A stretch of DNA of 37,862 bases from an uncultured Collinsella sp. (GCA_934650095.1 CAKUFT010000015.1:1-37862), one strand, 5' to 3'. Shown: positions 1 through 7,992, numbered from the stretch's first letter. A program made the numbers and translations. Notes: a model not told the origin generated them from the letters alone.

Positions 1-1
1 C

Positions 2-37
2 GCCGTGATGCGCGACCGGGTGCCCTACCGGGAGTAG
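2..37 (+). CDS. 3' end of an upstream gene (partial)
   Basis: An open frame entering from the left edge reads AVMRDRVPYRE and ends with TAG at 35-37. Only twelve codons are visible, so the product cannot be named. The codons are GC-rich and resemble those of the neighbouring genes, which favours a real C-terminus. The other two frames also stay open for a short distance, so this is a weak call. Confidence 0.35.
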   Translation, partial: AVMRDRVPYRE

Positions 38-101
38 CCCCGGCGGTTGACAAAACTATAGGAACACCCAACGACTATATTGCGATAGACGACCACGTTT
101 G

Positions 102-146
102 CCCAGATAAAACCGGCCAAAATAAACCTGTCCCTTTTTGGTAGGT
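102..146 (+). repeat. REP-like dispersed repeat, copy A
   Basis: This 45-bp element matches, as reverse complement, the stretch at 18602-18646 with only two mismatches. It contains the core AAATAAACCTGTCCC and imperfect inverted ends (GGCCAAAA against TTTTTGG). No coding sequence explains it. Elements of this look are often REP-type sequences moved by a Y1 transposase; that link is inference, since no such transposase lies in this window. Confidence 0.7.
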
Positions 147-186
147 TTGGATCAAGGCAACGCCGATGTCTTGGTACCGACAGCGA

Positions 187-285
187 AAACCCGCCAGAGC
201 GAGCAAGGTGCCTTGAAACGAGACGGCATTGACCTTCTGGTCATGCCGCCGAAGTTGAAAGGCAGATTGCCGCTCTGGCGGGTTT
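187..285. repeat. long inverted repeat / possible structured RNA
   Basis: AAACCCGCCAGAGCG at 187-201 is the exact reverse complement of CGCTCTGGCGGGTTT at 271-285. The pairing continues inward past one mismatch (GCAA with TTGC). The loop is about 60 nt. A 63-codon open frame on the + strand covers the stretch but has no ribosome binding site or protein-like character. It could be a non-coding RNA or the remnant of a mobile element next to repeat copy A. Confidence 0.5.
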
Positions 286-298
286 GCAGCGTCAACTG

Positions 299-326
299 GT
301 TACGCGGTTTGGTAAAACCGCGTAAC
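299..326 (-). terminator. hairpin after the RGG-protein gene
   Basis: GTTACGCGGTTT at 299-310 pairs exactly with AAACCGCGTAAC at 315-326 around a 4-nt loop, starting 3 bp beyond the stop codon of the leftward gene. There is no clear T-run after it, so it may be a weak terminator or an mRNA-end stabiliser. Confidence 0.55.
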
Positions 327-329
327 TAA

Positions 330-1241
330 TTAGAAACGGTTGCCGCGGAAGCCGCCACCGTTGCGGCCGCCACGGTCGCCGCCGCGGCCGCCACGGTCGT
401 TACCACGGTTGCCGCCGAAGCCGCCACGGTTGCCGCCGCGATCGCCATAGCCACCACGGTTGCCGCCAAAGCCGCCGCGACCGCCACGGTCGCCGCCGCG
501 ATCGCCATAGCCGCCACGGCCGCCGCGATCGCCACCGCGACCGCCACGGTCGCCGCCACGGCCACCGCGATCGCCAAAGCCGCCACGACCGCCACGGTCG
601 CCGCCGCGGCCACCGCGATCGTCACGACCGCCGCGAGGACCGCGGTCCTCGTCCAGGCCCATGGCGACGAGCGGGGCGATAACCTTATCGAGGGCAGCCA
701 TGAGCTCGGTGGCCTCCTCGTAAGAAAGCTCGGGCAGGAGCTTCTCCTTCTTGTTGGCAAGCGCGGTCAGGCCCTCGGCAGCATCCTCGGCAGCGAAGAC
801 AACGATCTTGCGCATGTCGCCCTCAGCATCGTCGATACGGCCGACCAGGTCGGCAGCCTCGGCCTCGGCCATCAGGCCATCGAGCTCACGAAGGCGCATG
901 CCCAGCAGATCGGACATCTCCTTCTGCTCCATCTTGGGCTTGAGGTCAAGGAGCTTAATGGCGCGCTCGATGTTCGCCATGCGCTCGGCCTTGGCCTCCT
1001 CCTCCTTGGAAATAGCAAAGCGACGGCTACGCAGCAGGCGGGCGGCCTTCTGCATCTTGTCCATCAGCTCTTCGTCATCGTAATCAGCGGCGGCCTCGAC
1101 AACCTCGGCCTCCTCCTCGGCGGAAACCTCGTCAGCAGCCTCAACCTCGGCAGCTTCGGTCTCCACGGTCTCGACTGCCTCAACCTCGGCAGCCATGGTC
1201 TCGTTCTCGGTCTCGTTCATGATCTCTTCGTTCTCAGACAT
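330..1241 (-). CDS. acidic protein with C-terminal RGG-box tail
   Basis: I do not recognise the family. The 303-residue protein has three parts. Residues 1-60 are strongly acidic (Glu/Ala rich). Residues about 60-200 are charged and predicted helical. Residues about 203-303 are a low-complexity tail with roughly twenty RGG triplets, interspersed with FG, YG and Asn. RGG boxes bind RNA in many eukaryotic proteins and in some bacterial cold-shock helicases and RNA-binding proteins, so an RNA-binding role is inferred. No RRM, S1 or DEAD domain is visible. There is no signal peptide, so it is cytoplasmic. The start ATG follows AAGGAG with a 5-nt gap. The leader contains a short GCCCC/GGGGC hairpin. 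At DNA level the tail is a GC-rich near-repeat that could change length by slippage. Confidence 0.8.
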   Translation of the reverse strand: MSENEEIMNETENETMAAEVEAVETVETEAAEVEAADEVSAEEEAEVVEAAADYDDEELMDKMQKAARLLRSRRFAISKEEEAKAERMANIERAIKLLDLKPKMEQKEMSDLLGMRLRELDGLMAEAEAADLVGRIDDAEGDMRKIVVFAAEDAAEGLTALANKKEKLLPELSYEEATELMAALDKVIAPLVAMGLDEDRGPRGGRDDRGGRGGDRGGRGGFGDRGGRGGDRGGRGGDRGGRGGYGDRGGDRGGRGGFGGNRGGYGDRGGNRGGFGGNRGNDRGGRGGDRGGRNGGGFRGNRF

Positions 1242-1396
1242 GAGACTCCTTCTTGGCCCTCTCGGGCATCATCGCCCCATTCGCGGGGCCCGTCGCGCAC
1301 TCTTTGCGCTTATAAATCATGCCTCTCGGCAAAACGTCCATTAGTTTATGGTGTCGTCCGTCAATCTAGCTGCAGAATCTATGTGCACACATTAAT

Positions 1397-1408
1397 GCGA
1401 CATGTCGC
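1397..1408. promoter_or_regulatory. perfect 12-bp palindrome upstream of the deformylase gene
   Basis: GCGACATGTCGC is a perfect palindrome, followed two bases later by a -10-like TATCAT. It lies 46 bp before the start codon at 1454. The position suits a repressor operator; this is inferred from symmetry and position only. Confidence 0.35.
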
Positions 1409-1453
1409 GGTATCATGACTTGAATCAAATGCGCCCACCTTAAGGAGCCCGCC

Positions 1454-1864
1454 ATGATCAAACCCATCATGAAGTCCGAGTTCTTTTTACGCCTGCCCTC
1501 CGAGGACGCCGGCCCCGAAGACGCCGCGACCGGGCAGGATCTTCTGGACACGCTGCACGAGCATGAGCACGAGTGTGTGGGGCTTGCCGCCAACATGATC
1601 GGCGTACGCAAGCGCATCATCTGCGTAAAGGACGGCAGTAAGTCGTTGCTCATGTACAACCCACAGATTCTTGAGCAGGTCAACGCCTACCAGACAAGCG
1701 AAGGATGCCTTTCGCTGGTCGGCGAGCGCCCCTGCACCCGCTATCGCCGTATTAAGGTTGAGTATCTGGACGAGAACTTCGTCCACCGCGTCAAGAACTT
1801 CTCGGGCTACACCGCCGAGATCATCCAACACGAAATCGACCACTGCAACGGGATTGTTATTTAG
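1454..1864 (+). CDS. def: peptide deformylase
   Basis: Peptide deformylase removes the N-formyl group from nascent proteins using a metal held by one Cys and two His. In this 136-residue protein the second and third family motifs are intact: EGCLS (metal Cys) near residue 77 and HEIDH (metal His pair and catalytic Glu) near residue 126. The first motif, normally GxGxAAxQ, reads GLAANM, so the conserved Gln that helps polarise the substrate is Met. It is short for the family (about 150-190) because it stops soon after the HEIDH helix. The start follows AAGGAG with a 6-nt gap. A terminator shared with the convergent aminotransferase follows. A more canonical deformylase probably exists elsewhere in the genome. 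Confidence 0.85.
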   Translation: MIKPIMKSEFFLRLPSEDAGPEDAATGQDLLDTLHEHEHECVGLAANMIGVRKRIICVKDGSKSLLMYNPQILEQVNAYQTSEGCLSLVGERPCTRYRRIKVEYLDENFVHRVKNFSGYTAEIIQHEIDHCNGIVI

Positions 1865-1886
1865 TCCCACGCCCCACAGGTCTACG

Positions 1887-1926
1887 AAAAAGCTCCCCGC
1901 AGCCAAGCAACTGCAGGGAGCTTTTT
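1887..1926. terminator. bidirectional terminator between def and the aminotransferase
   Basis: AAAAAGCTCCC pairs with GGGAGCTTTTT around a loop that itself contains a short GCAG/CTGC stem. The A-run and T-run on either side let it work in both directions for the two convergent genes. Confidence 0.85.
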
Positions 1927-1948
1927 ATCGTACGGAGCTTCTATCCCA

Positions 1949-3469
1949 TTAACTCTGGCGGTAATGGTCGAAGAAGTCGGCGAGGTCTTCGAGGGACTCT
2001 TTGAGCACTTCCATGCGCGGCAGGTACACGATGCGGAAGTGGTCGGGCTCGGCCCAGTTAAAGCCGCCGCCGCGCGTGATCAGAATCTTCTTCTCGTGCA
2101 GCAGGTCGAGGGCGAACTGCTCGTCATCGGTGATGTTGAACTTCTTCACATCCATCTTGGGGAAGATGTAGAACGCCGCGCGCGGCTTGACCACCGAGAT
2201 GCCATCGATCTTGCTAAGCGCCTCGTACACAAAGTTACGCTGCTCGTAGACACGGCCGCCGGGGCGAATGTAGTCGTTAACCGACTGATGGCCGCCCAGC
2301 GCCGTCTGGACGATAGACTGAGCCGGGACGTTAGAGCACAGGCGCATGTTCGAAAGCATGTTGATGCCCATAATAAAGTCACTCATGCAACGCTGGTTGC
2401 CCGAAAGCACCATCCAGCCAATACGGTAGCCCGCGATCATGTGTGACTTGGAAAGGCCGCTGAAGGTGACGCAGGGCAGGTCGGGCGCGAGCGAAGCAAT
2501 CGAGACGTGCTCGTAGCCATCCATGCACAGACGGTCGTAGATCTCGTCGGCAAAGATCATCAACTGATGCCTGCGCGCAATCTCGACGATACCCTCGAGT
2601 ACCTCACGCGGATAGACGGAACCCGTGGGGTTGTTGGGGTTGATGATGACGAGGGCCTTGGTCGCGCTCGTGATCTTGGACTCCATATCCTCCAGGTCGG
2701 GATACCAATCGGCCTGCTCGTCGCATAGATAGTGCACGGGATGACCGCCGGCAAGGGTTGCGCACGCCGTCCACAGCGGATAGTCGGGGCTGGGGATCAG
2801 GATCTCGTCGCCATTGTCGAGCAGCGCGTTCATCGAAAGCTGAATGAGCTCGGACACGCCGTTGCCCGTATAGATATGCTCCATCTGGACATTGGGCAGG
2901 CCCTTGATCTGCGAGTACTGCATGATCGCCTTGCGAGCGGAGAACAGGCCGCGCGAGTTGGAATAGCCCTCGCAGTCGGGCAGCTGCTGACGCATGTCCT
3001 TGATGACCTCATCGGGCGTGCGGAAACCGAAGGGCGCCGGGTTGCCGATATTGAGCTTGAGGATGCGCTCGCCCTCGTCCTCCATACGGGCAGCCTCGTC
3101 GACGACGGGGCCGCGCACGTCATACAGGACGTTATCGAGCTTGGTGGATTTAGAGAAAGTGCGCATGGTAGTGCTCCTTGCAATTTGAGCCGTGGGACTA
3201 GGTTCGGATTTGGCAACGTTATGGGACGAGGGCGTCTCGCCTTGGTCGGCGTCACTGGCGAGCAGCCAGGTAACATCGACCTCCAAAATACGGGCGAGCA
3301 GCTCTGCCACATCGCGCCGCGGGATCGTCTTGCCGCTCACATATTGGCTCATCTGACTCTTGCCGAGTTTTTTGCCGAGCATCTCCGATGCACGAATCAC
3401 GTCCGACTGGCGAACGTCGCGATCGGACATAGCCTGTCGCAGGCGATCGCTAAACGTCTCTTGGGCCAC
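1949..3469 (-). CDS. alaA: XRE-family DNA-binding domain fused to AlaA-type alanine aminotransferase
   Basis: This 506-residue fusion starts at a GTG that follows AAGGAGG with a 5-nt gap; the open frame extends 13 codons upstream but without a ribosome binding site. Residues about 5-75 form an XRE-type helix-turn-helix (KSQMSQYVSGKTIP is the recognition region). A 25-residue Ser/Pro linker follows. From residue 102 the protein closely resembles E. coli AlaA, a PLP-dependent glutamate-pyruvate aminotransferase: NIGNPAPFGF, NPNNPTG, ADEIYDR and the PLP lysine in SGLSKSHMIAGYR are all present. An in-frame ATG at 3166 has its own AAGGAG seven bases upstream and would give a free 405-residue enzyme. 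GTTCAATT boxes just upstream suggest self-regulation. Fusion to a regulator suggests the enzyme or its ligand controls transcription, as in MocR proteins, which however belong to the GntR class. Confidence 0.88.
   Translation of the reverse strand: MAQETFSDRLRQAMSDRDVRQSDVIRASEMLGKKLGKSQMSQYVSGKTIPRRDVAELLARILEVDVTWLLASDADQGETPSSHNVAKSEPSPTAQIARSTTMRTFSKSTKLDNVLYDVRGPVVDEAARMEDEGERILKLNIGNPAPFGFRTPDEVIKDMRQQLPDCEGYSNSRGLFSARKAIMQYSQIKGLPNVQMEHIYTGNGVSELIQLSMNALLDNGDEILIPSPDYPLWTACATLAGGHPVHYLCDEQADWYPDLEDMESKITSATKALVIINPNNPTGSVYPREVLEGIVEIARRHQLMIFADEIYDRLCMDGYEHVSIASLAPDLPCVTFSGLSKSHMIAGYRIGWMVLSGNQRCMSDFIMGINMLSNMRLCSNVPAQSIVQTALGGHQSVNDYIRPGGRVYEQRNFVYEALSKIDGISVVKPRAAFYIFPKMDVKKFNITDDEQFALDLLHEKKILITRGGGFNWAEPDHFRIVYLPRMEVLKESLEDLADFFDHYRQS
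3166..3179 (-). promoter_or_regulatory. internal ribosome binding site and ATG for a stand-alone aminotransferase
   Basis: On the minus strand, AAGGAG (3174-3179) lies seven bases before an in-frame ATG (3164-3166). The ATG is exactly where the AlaA-like part begins, after the linker. Translation from here would give 405 residues, the length I recall for E. coli AlaA. It suggests two products from one gene. Confidence 0.55.
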
Positions 3470-3490
3470 AGGAACCTCCTTGCTGGCAAA

Positions 3491-3572
3491 GTTCAATTTA
3501 TAGAACACGAATTGAACCTGAGTTCAATTTAGGCAGCAGTATAGCGCGGCACATAGTACGAAAGTTCAATTT
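3491..3572. promoter_or_regulatory. cluster of four GTTCAATT boxes, probable operator
   Basis: GTTCAATTT occurs at 3491-3499, 3522-3530 and 3564-3572, with the inverted copy GAATTGAAC at 3509-3517. The middle pair forms the near-perfect palindrome AATTGAAC-CTGA-GTTCAATT (3510-3529). The boxes begin 22 bp before the GTG start of the XRE-aminotransferase gene and overlap TTGAAC and TATAAA promoter-like hexamers on the minus strand. The fusion's own helix-turn-helix is the obvious candidate binder; that is inference. Confidence 0.65.
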
Positions 3573-3630
3573 CATAAAGAAATGCACCAAGTTCCAAGAT
3601 TTGCTCCAGAGCAGATAACAGTGTGCACCA

Positions 3631-4488
3631 TTAGAGATATTCGAGAAATCGAGTCGCCGCAAGCGAAACGTCGGCCGTGCGGTATATGGCATTGATTTGC
3701 CGATGAGGATGCCCCTCCAGCGGCCGGATAGCGACATCAAACTGACAGCGGCGCAAGATGAGTGCCGGAAGAACACTCACGCCCAATCCGTCCTCGACCA
3801 TGGCCATGATCGCATAGTCGTCCCAAGTCGACAGCTTGGAGCGCACCGTTAGGCCCGCACGGCGGAACAGCGGCGTAATCTCGTCGTCGCTACCGCGCTC
3901 CAGCAGGATAAAATGCTCGTTGGTCAAATCGGCAAGAGAAACGACATCCGCATCGGCAAGCGAAGAGCTCGCTGGCACTACGGCCATCAGCTCATCTTGC
4001 GCCAACGGCCGTGACGTCATGCCGACACCGCGTGGCTCGCGCGGAATAAAGCCCAGGTCGCAGCGGCCTTCCGCCACCCATTGCTCAATTTCGGAGTAGT
4101 CGCCCATCAGCAGTTCGTAATCGACATCCGGGTGATCGGCGCGAAAGCGCGCAATGACCGGTGGCAGCACATGAGTCGCCACACTCGAAAACGTACCGAT
4201 GCAGATTTTGCCGCGCATAAGCCCACGCATCTCGTCCACGCGTCGCTGCAGGCGGCCAAACTCCTCGCATAACGCCTCGACCGCCGGCATGATCTGCCGA
4301 CCATCGGCAGAAAGTACCACGCCCTCGCGGCTGCGATCGAGCACCTTAAAACCCCAGTCGGCCTCAAGATCGCCCACCATGCGACTCACGCCCGACTGCG
4401 AATAGCTCAGGCGCTCAGCGGCACGCGTAAAGCTGCCGGCGCGCACGGTCTCGAGCAATACTTGCATCTTTTGGATATTGGTCTCCAC
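3631..4488 (-). CDS. LysR-family transcriptional regulator
   Basis: This is a LysR-type regulator of about 285 residues. The N-terminal winged helix-turn-helix reads SFTRAAERLSYSQSGVSRMV, followed by the linker helix and a type 2 periplasmic-binding-like effector domain (GKICIGTFSS onward). It is transcribed divergently from the EamA transporter at 4606, with about 120 bp between them. That is the usual LysR arrangement, so the transporter is its likely target. I chose GTG at 4488, which follows GGTGGGG and puts the protein start where LysR proteins normally begin; ATG codons at 4521 and 4530 are in frame but have poorer ribosome binding sites. The effector is unknown. Confidence 0.85.
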   Translation of the reverse strand: METNIQKMQVLLETVRAGSFTRAAERLSYSQSGVSRMVGDLEADWGFKVLDRSREGVVLSADGRQIMPAVEALCEEFGRLQRRVDEMRGLMRGKICIGTFSSVATHVLPPVIARFRADHPDVDYELLMGDYSEIEQWVAEGRCDLGFIPREPRGVGMTSRPLAQDELMAVVPASSSLADADVVSLADLTNEHFILLERGSDDEITPLFRRAGLTVRSKLSTWDDYAIMAMVEDGLGVSVLPALILRRCQFDVAIRPLEGHPHRQINAIYRTADVSLAATRFLEYL

Positions 4489-4605
4489 GACACGCCCCAC
4501 CTTTGCATGAGTATTTGTCATGTCTCCCATGCATTATATTCGCTTTTCTTCTATTGCCCGCTACTCCATAGTGAACTTGCACCGATATAGAGGGGACGGC
4601 AGTGC

Positions 4606-5517
4606 ATGAACAACGGATTGCTTACATACCTAGCAGCATTGCTGCTGTTTGGCTCCAACGGCATCATCGCCGCGGCCATCGCACTGCCAAGCTCCGATAT
4701 CGTGCTCCTGCGCACGTTTTTGGGTGCGCTCTCGCTCATCATCATCCTCGTCACTACGCAACGCCATAAGTTGCAGGCACCGTCTCGTCCCCGCGAAGCC
4801 GCTGCCCTTATTCTCTCGGGCGCTGCGCTGGGTGCCAGCTGGATATTCCTGTTTCGCGCCTACCAGACCATTGGCGTTGGCATCTCCTCGCTGCTGTATT
4901 ACTGCGGCCCCATCATCGTTATGGCCCTCTCCCCGTTCATCTTTGGAGAAAAACTGACTGGCGGTAAAATCGCCGGCTTTATCGCCGTTGCCTGCGGTGC
5001 TTTCCTTATCGCAGCACAAGGCCTGGGCGGCAACATGCCCATCTCGGGCATCCTCTGCGGCATCGCCTCAGCCTTCTGCTATGCGCTGATGGTCATCGCC
5101 AGCAAGGGGGCGCCGCACATCGAGGGCCTCGAGAACTCCACCCTCCAGGTGAGCGCCGCCTTTGCGACCGCGCTGGTTCTCACGCTCATCACGCAGGGCG
5201 TCCCCTCGTTTTTCTCCCCCAGCATTGCCACCGGCATCGATTGGTGCGCCGTCGCCATGCTCGGCGTCGTCAACACCGGACTCGGCTGCCTGCTCTACTT
5301 TAGCGCCGTCGCCAAACTGCCCGTCCAGACCGTCGCCGTTGTCGGCTACCTCGAGCCGCTTTCGGCTGTCGTCTTCTCCGTCGCCCTTTTGGGCGAGGCC
5401 ATGACGCCCATCCGTCTGATGGGAGCCGCGCTGATCATCGGCGGAGCGATCTTCTGCGAAATCGCCGGCAAACGCGCAAGCGCCAAGGCCGGTATCGCCC
5501 AGGCAGTACGCGCCTAA
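4606..5517 (+). CDS. EamA/DMT-family transporter
   Basis: The 303-residue protein has about ten hydrophobic segments arranged as two EamA repeats, the pattern of drug/metabolite transporter exporters such as RhaT or YdcZ relatives. The second repeat carries the family-typical pattern YLEPLSAVVFSVALLGE (near residue 250), and the first a matching YYCGPIIVMALSPFIFGEKL. It sits in the cytoplasmic membrane. The substrate cannot be told from sequence; amino acids or other metabolites are typical. The start ATG follows GAGGGGA. The divergent LysR gene probably controls it. Confidence 0.85.
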   Translation: MNNGLLTYLAALLLFGSNGIIAAAIALPSSDIVLLRTFLGALSLIIILVTTQRHKLQAPSRPREAAALILSGAALGASWIFLFRAYQTIGVGISSLLYYCGPIIVMALSPFIFGEKLTGGKIAGFIAVACGAFLIAAQGLGGNMPISGILCGIASAFCYALMVIASKGAPHIEGLENSTLQVSAAFATALVLTLITQGVPSFFSPSIATGIDWCAVAMLGVVNTGLGCLLYFSAVAKLPVQTVAVVGYLEPLSAVVFSVALLGEAMTPIRLMGAALIIGGAIFCEIAGKRASAKAGIAQAVRA

Positions 5518-5531
5518 ACGCCCCTCTTCAG

Positions 5532-5602
5532 TTCAAAGCAGGGGTGCGTCCGCGGTTAACACACTGCAGCAAACCACACAGCGGATTCGCCCCTGTTTTG
5601 AA
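5532..5602. terminator. imperfect long stem-loop after the EamA gene
   Basis: TTCAAAGCAGGGGTGCG (5532-5548) pairs imperfectly with CGCCCCTGTTTTGAA (5588-5602), with an inner CCGC/GCGG stem. It starts 14 bp after the EamA stop codon. There is no T-run, so it may be an mRNA-end structure rather than a simple terminator. Confidence 0.4.
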
Positions 5603-5626
5603 ATGTCGTCAGCGCAAACGAATACT

Positions 5627-5640
5627 CCCCAGCTGGGGAT
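5627..5640. promoter_or_regulatory. 14-bp palindrome upstream of kup
   Basis: TCCCCAGCTGGGGA is a perfect palindrome about 100 bp before the kup start. It could be an operator or a short hairpin. No partner is known. Confidence 0.25.
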
Positions 5641-5699
5641 TATTGTCTAAAGCACCCCGATGTGCCAAACTGCTCTTATATATAAAGACGGCATAAAAG

Positions 5700-5719
5700 A
5701 TTTCTGTCCCGACAGAAAT
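5700..5719. promoter_or_regulatory. inverted repeat just before the kup start
   Basis: ATTTCTGTC-CC-GACAGAAAT is a perfect 9-bp inverted repeat. It lies 21 bp before the GTG start of kup and downstream of AT-rich promoter-like sequence (TATATATAAAG at 5679 onward). The position fits an operator over the transcription start, or a hairpin near the ribosome binding site. Confidence 0.45.
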
Positions 5720-5740
5720 TAGATGTCTAAGGGAGTCCAC

Positions 5741-7972
5741 GTGGCACACAACAAACTGGAGACAAGTCTCCAAGACCAGCAGAGTCGGGGCGGGCACGGA
5801 GCCATCCCCCTCTCCGCCGGTATGTTGCTCGTTACGCTCGGCGTCGTCTACGGCGACATCGGCACGAGCCCCATGTACACCATGAAATCAATCGTCGCCA
5901 ATAACGGCGGCATCGGCACCGTCAGCGAGGACATGATCCTGGGCGCGCTTTCGCTCGTCATCTGGACCATGACGCTCGTGACCACGGTCAAGTACGTGCT
6001 GATCGCCATGAAGGCCGACAACCACAACGAAGGCGGTATCTTCGCCCTGTTCAGCCTCGTGCGCAAGGTGGCGCCGTGGCTGATTCTGCCCGCCATGATC
6101 GGCGGCGCGGCGCTGCTCGCCGACGGCATCCTCACCCCCGCCGTCACGGTCACCACGGCCATCGAGGGCCTGCGCACCATCGAGTGGGGCCATGCGCTAC
6201 TGGGCGATGGCCAGACCAACGTGATCATCATCACCATCATCATTATCTGCGGCCTGTTTGCCATGCAGCGCGCCGGTACTTCGTCGATCGGCAAGCTGTT
6301 TGGCCCGCTCATGACGCTATGGTTCCTGTTCCTTGCGGGCGCCGGCCTGTTCAATATGCTCGGCAACCTGTCCATCCTGCGCGCGCTCAACCCCATCCGC
6401 GGCATCATGTTCCTGTTCTCGCCCATCAACCACTCGGGCATCATGGTGCTCGGCTTCGTCTTTCTGTCGACGACCGGCGCCGAGGCGCTCTACTCGGACA
6501 TGGGCCACGTGGGCAAGGCCAACATCTACGCGTCTTGGCCGTTTGTGAAGGCAGCGCTCATCCTCAACTACCTGGGCCAGGGCGCTTGGCTGCTTGCCAA
6601 TAACAACAACCCCCAGATGCTCGCCATGGACATCGTCAACCCGTTCTACATGATGCTCCCCGAGCCCCTGCGCCCCTTCGCCATCGTGCTTTCGGCCGTG
6701 GCGGCCATCATTGCCTCGCAAGCGCTCATCACCGGTTCGTTCTCGCTGGTCTCCGAGGCAACGCGCCTCAACCTTATGCCGCATCTGCGCATCCACTACC
6801 CCAGCGACACCAAGGGCCAGCTCTATATTCCGCTCGTCAACAACATCATGTGGGTCGGCTGCATCTTCATTGTGCTGCTGTTCCAGAACTCCGAGCGCAT
6901 GGAGAGCGCCTACGGCCTCGCCATTACCGTGACCATGCTCATGACCACGACGCTTTTGACGAGCTACATCGCCGGCATCATGAAGCACAAGCTGGGCGCC
7001 TGCGTCTTCGCCCTGCTCTTTGGCGCTATTGAGCTGTGCTTCTTCGCCTCGTGCCTCACCATGTTCTTTGACGGCGGCTATGTGATGATCTTCCTGGCCT
7101 CGCTGCTGTTTGGCCTTATGTACGTGTGGCGCCGCGGCACCGCCATCGAGCGCACGCAGACGATTCTGCTGCCCGTCTCCAAGTACATCGATCAGCTCAA
7201 CCGCCTGCGCAACGACGAGACCTATCCCGTGCTCGCCGACAACCTGGTGTTCCTCACCAACAGCCCCGACCCGCTCACGCTCGACCGCGACGTGCTCTAT
7301 TCCATCTTGGACAAGCACCCCAAGCGCGCCAAGGCATATTGGTTCATCAACGTGCACGTTACCGACGAGCCCTATACGCACGAGTATTCCGTCGAAACCT
7401 TTGGCACGGACTTCTTGTTCCGCGTACGCTTGGATCTGGGCTTTAAGGTCAACCAGCGCGTCAACGCCTACCTGCGCCAGATCGTCGGCGACCTGATGGC
7501 TTCGGGCGAGCTGCCGCCGCAGCACCACACCTACTCCATCTACGAGACACGCGGAAACGTGGGCGACTTCCGTTTTTGCATGCTGCGCAAGATGCTTGCC
7601 CCCGAGACGGACATCAACCGCAACGACCATCGCGTCATGGCCATCAAGTACGCCGTCCGCCGTGCTTGCGGAAGCCCCGCACGTTGGTATGGCCTCGAGA
7701 ACTCGGCCATCATCATCGAGTACGTGCCACTGTTTGCCCGCATGCGCCCGGCCGTCAAGCTGGTGCGCACCCAGGTGCCGCTCGAGGTTCAGATCGAGGA
7801 AGCCGAGGAAATGGAAGTCGACATCTTCTCGGACGACCTGGTCAACGGCAACGAGGCCGGTAGGAATATGAACGTCGATCCCACTGAGCTGCTCGAGAGC
7901 GTCGCCGATACGCCCGAGCAGCAACAGATCGACGGCCTCGAGAGTGAACAACTCAACGACGCCAACTTCTAG
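5741..7972 (+). CDS. kup: Kup/HAK-family potassium uptake protein
   Basis: Kup imports K+ with protons across the cytoplasmic membrane. The family signature VVYGDIGTSPMYT lies near residues 27-39, followed by about twelve hydrophobic segments up to residue ~460 and a soluble C-terminal half. At about 743 residues it is longer than E. coli Kup (622), the extra length being in the C-terminal cytoplasmic part, which ends in an acidic tail. I chose GTG at 5741 because AAGGGAG lies just upstream; an in-frame ATG at 5723 has no ribosome binding site and overlaps an inverted repeat. The gene stands alone and ends at a strong terminator. No c-di-AMP riboswitch is recognisable in its leader. Confidence 0.95.
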   Translation: MAHNKLETSLQDQQSRGGHGAIPLSAGMLLVTLGVVYGDIGTSPMYTMKSIVANNGGIGTVSEDMILGALSLVIWTMTLVTTVKYVLIAMKADNHNEGGIFALFSLVRKVAPWLILPAMIGGAALLADGILTPAVTVTTAIEGLRTIEWGHALLGDGQTNVIIITIIIICGLFAMQRAGTSSIGKLFGPLMTLWFLFLAGAGLFNMLGNLSILRALNPIRGIMFLFSPINHSGIMVLGFVFLSTTGAEALYSDMGHVGKANIYASWPFVKAALILNYLGQGAWLLANNNNPQMLAMDIVNPFYMMLPEPLRPFAIVLSAVAAIIASQALITGSFSLVSEATRLNLMPHLRIHYPSDTKGQLYIPLVNNIMWVGCIFIVLLFQNSERMESAYGLAITVTMLMTTTLLTSYIAGIMKHKLGACVFALLFGAIELCFFASCLTMFFDGGYVMIFLASLLFGLMYVWRRGTAIERTQTILLPVSKYIDQLNRLRNDETYPVLADNLVFLTNSPDPLTLDRDVLYSILDKHPKRAKAYWFINVHVTDEPYTHEYSVETFGTDFLFRVRLDLGFKVNQRVNAYLRQIVGDLMASGELPPQHHTYSIYETRGNVGDFRFCMLRKMLAPETDINRNDHRVMAIKYAVRRACGSPARWYGLENSAIIIEYVPLFARMRPAVKLVRTQVPLEVQIEEAEEMEVDIFSDDLVNGNEAGRNMNVDPTELLESVADTPEQQQIDGLESEQLNDANF

Positions 7973-7992
7973 CGACGCCGCGAATCGACGAC

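Noticed and set aside
138..329. 63-codon open frame on the + strand
   Set aside because: It has no ribosome binding site, covers a repeat and a long hairpin, and lacks protein-like composition.
330..650. GC-rich tandem-like DNA repeat considered as a non-coding repeat or CRISPR-like array
   Set aside because: The period follows RGG codons in frame, so coding explains it; there are no spacers.
5518..5740. Possible c-di-AMP (ydaO) riboswitch before kup
   Set aside because: The conserved ydaO segments are not present; only local inverted repeats are seen.
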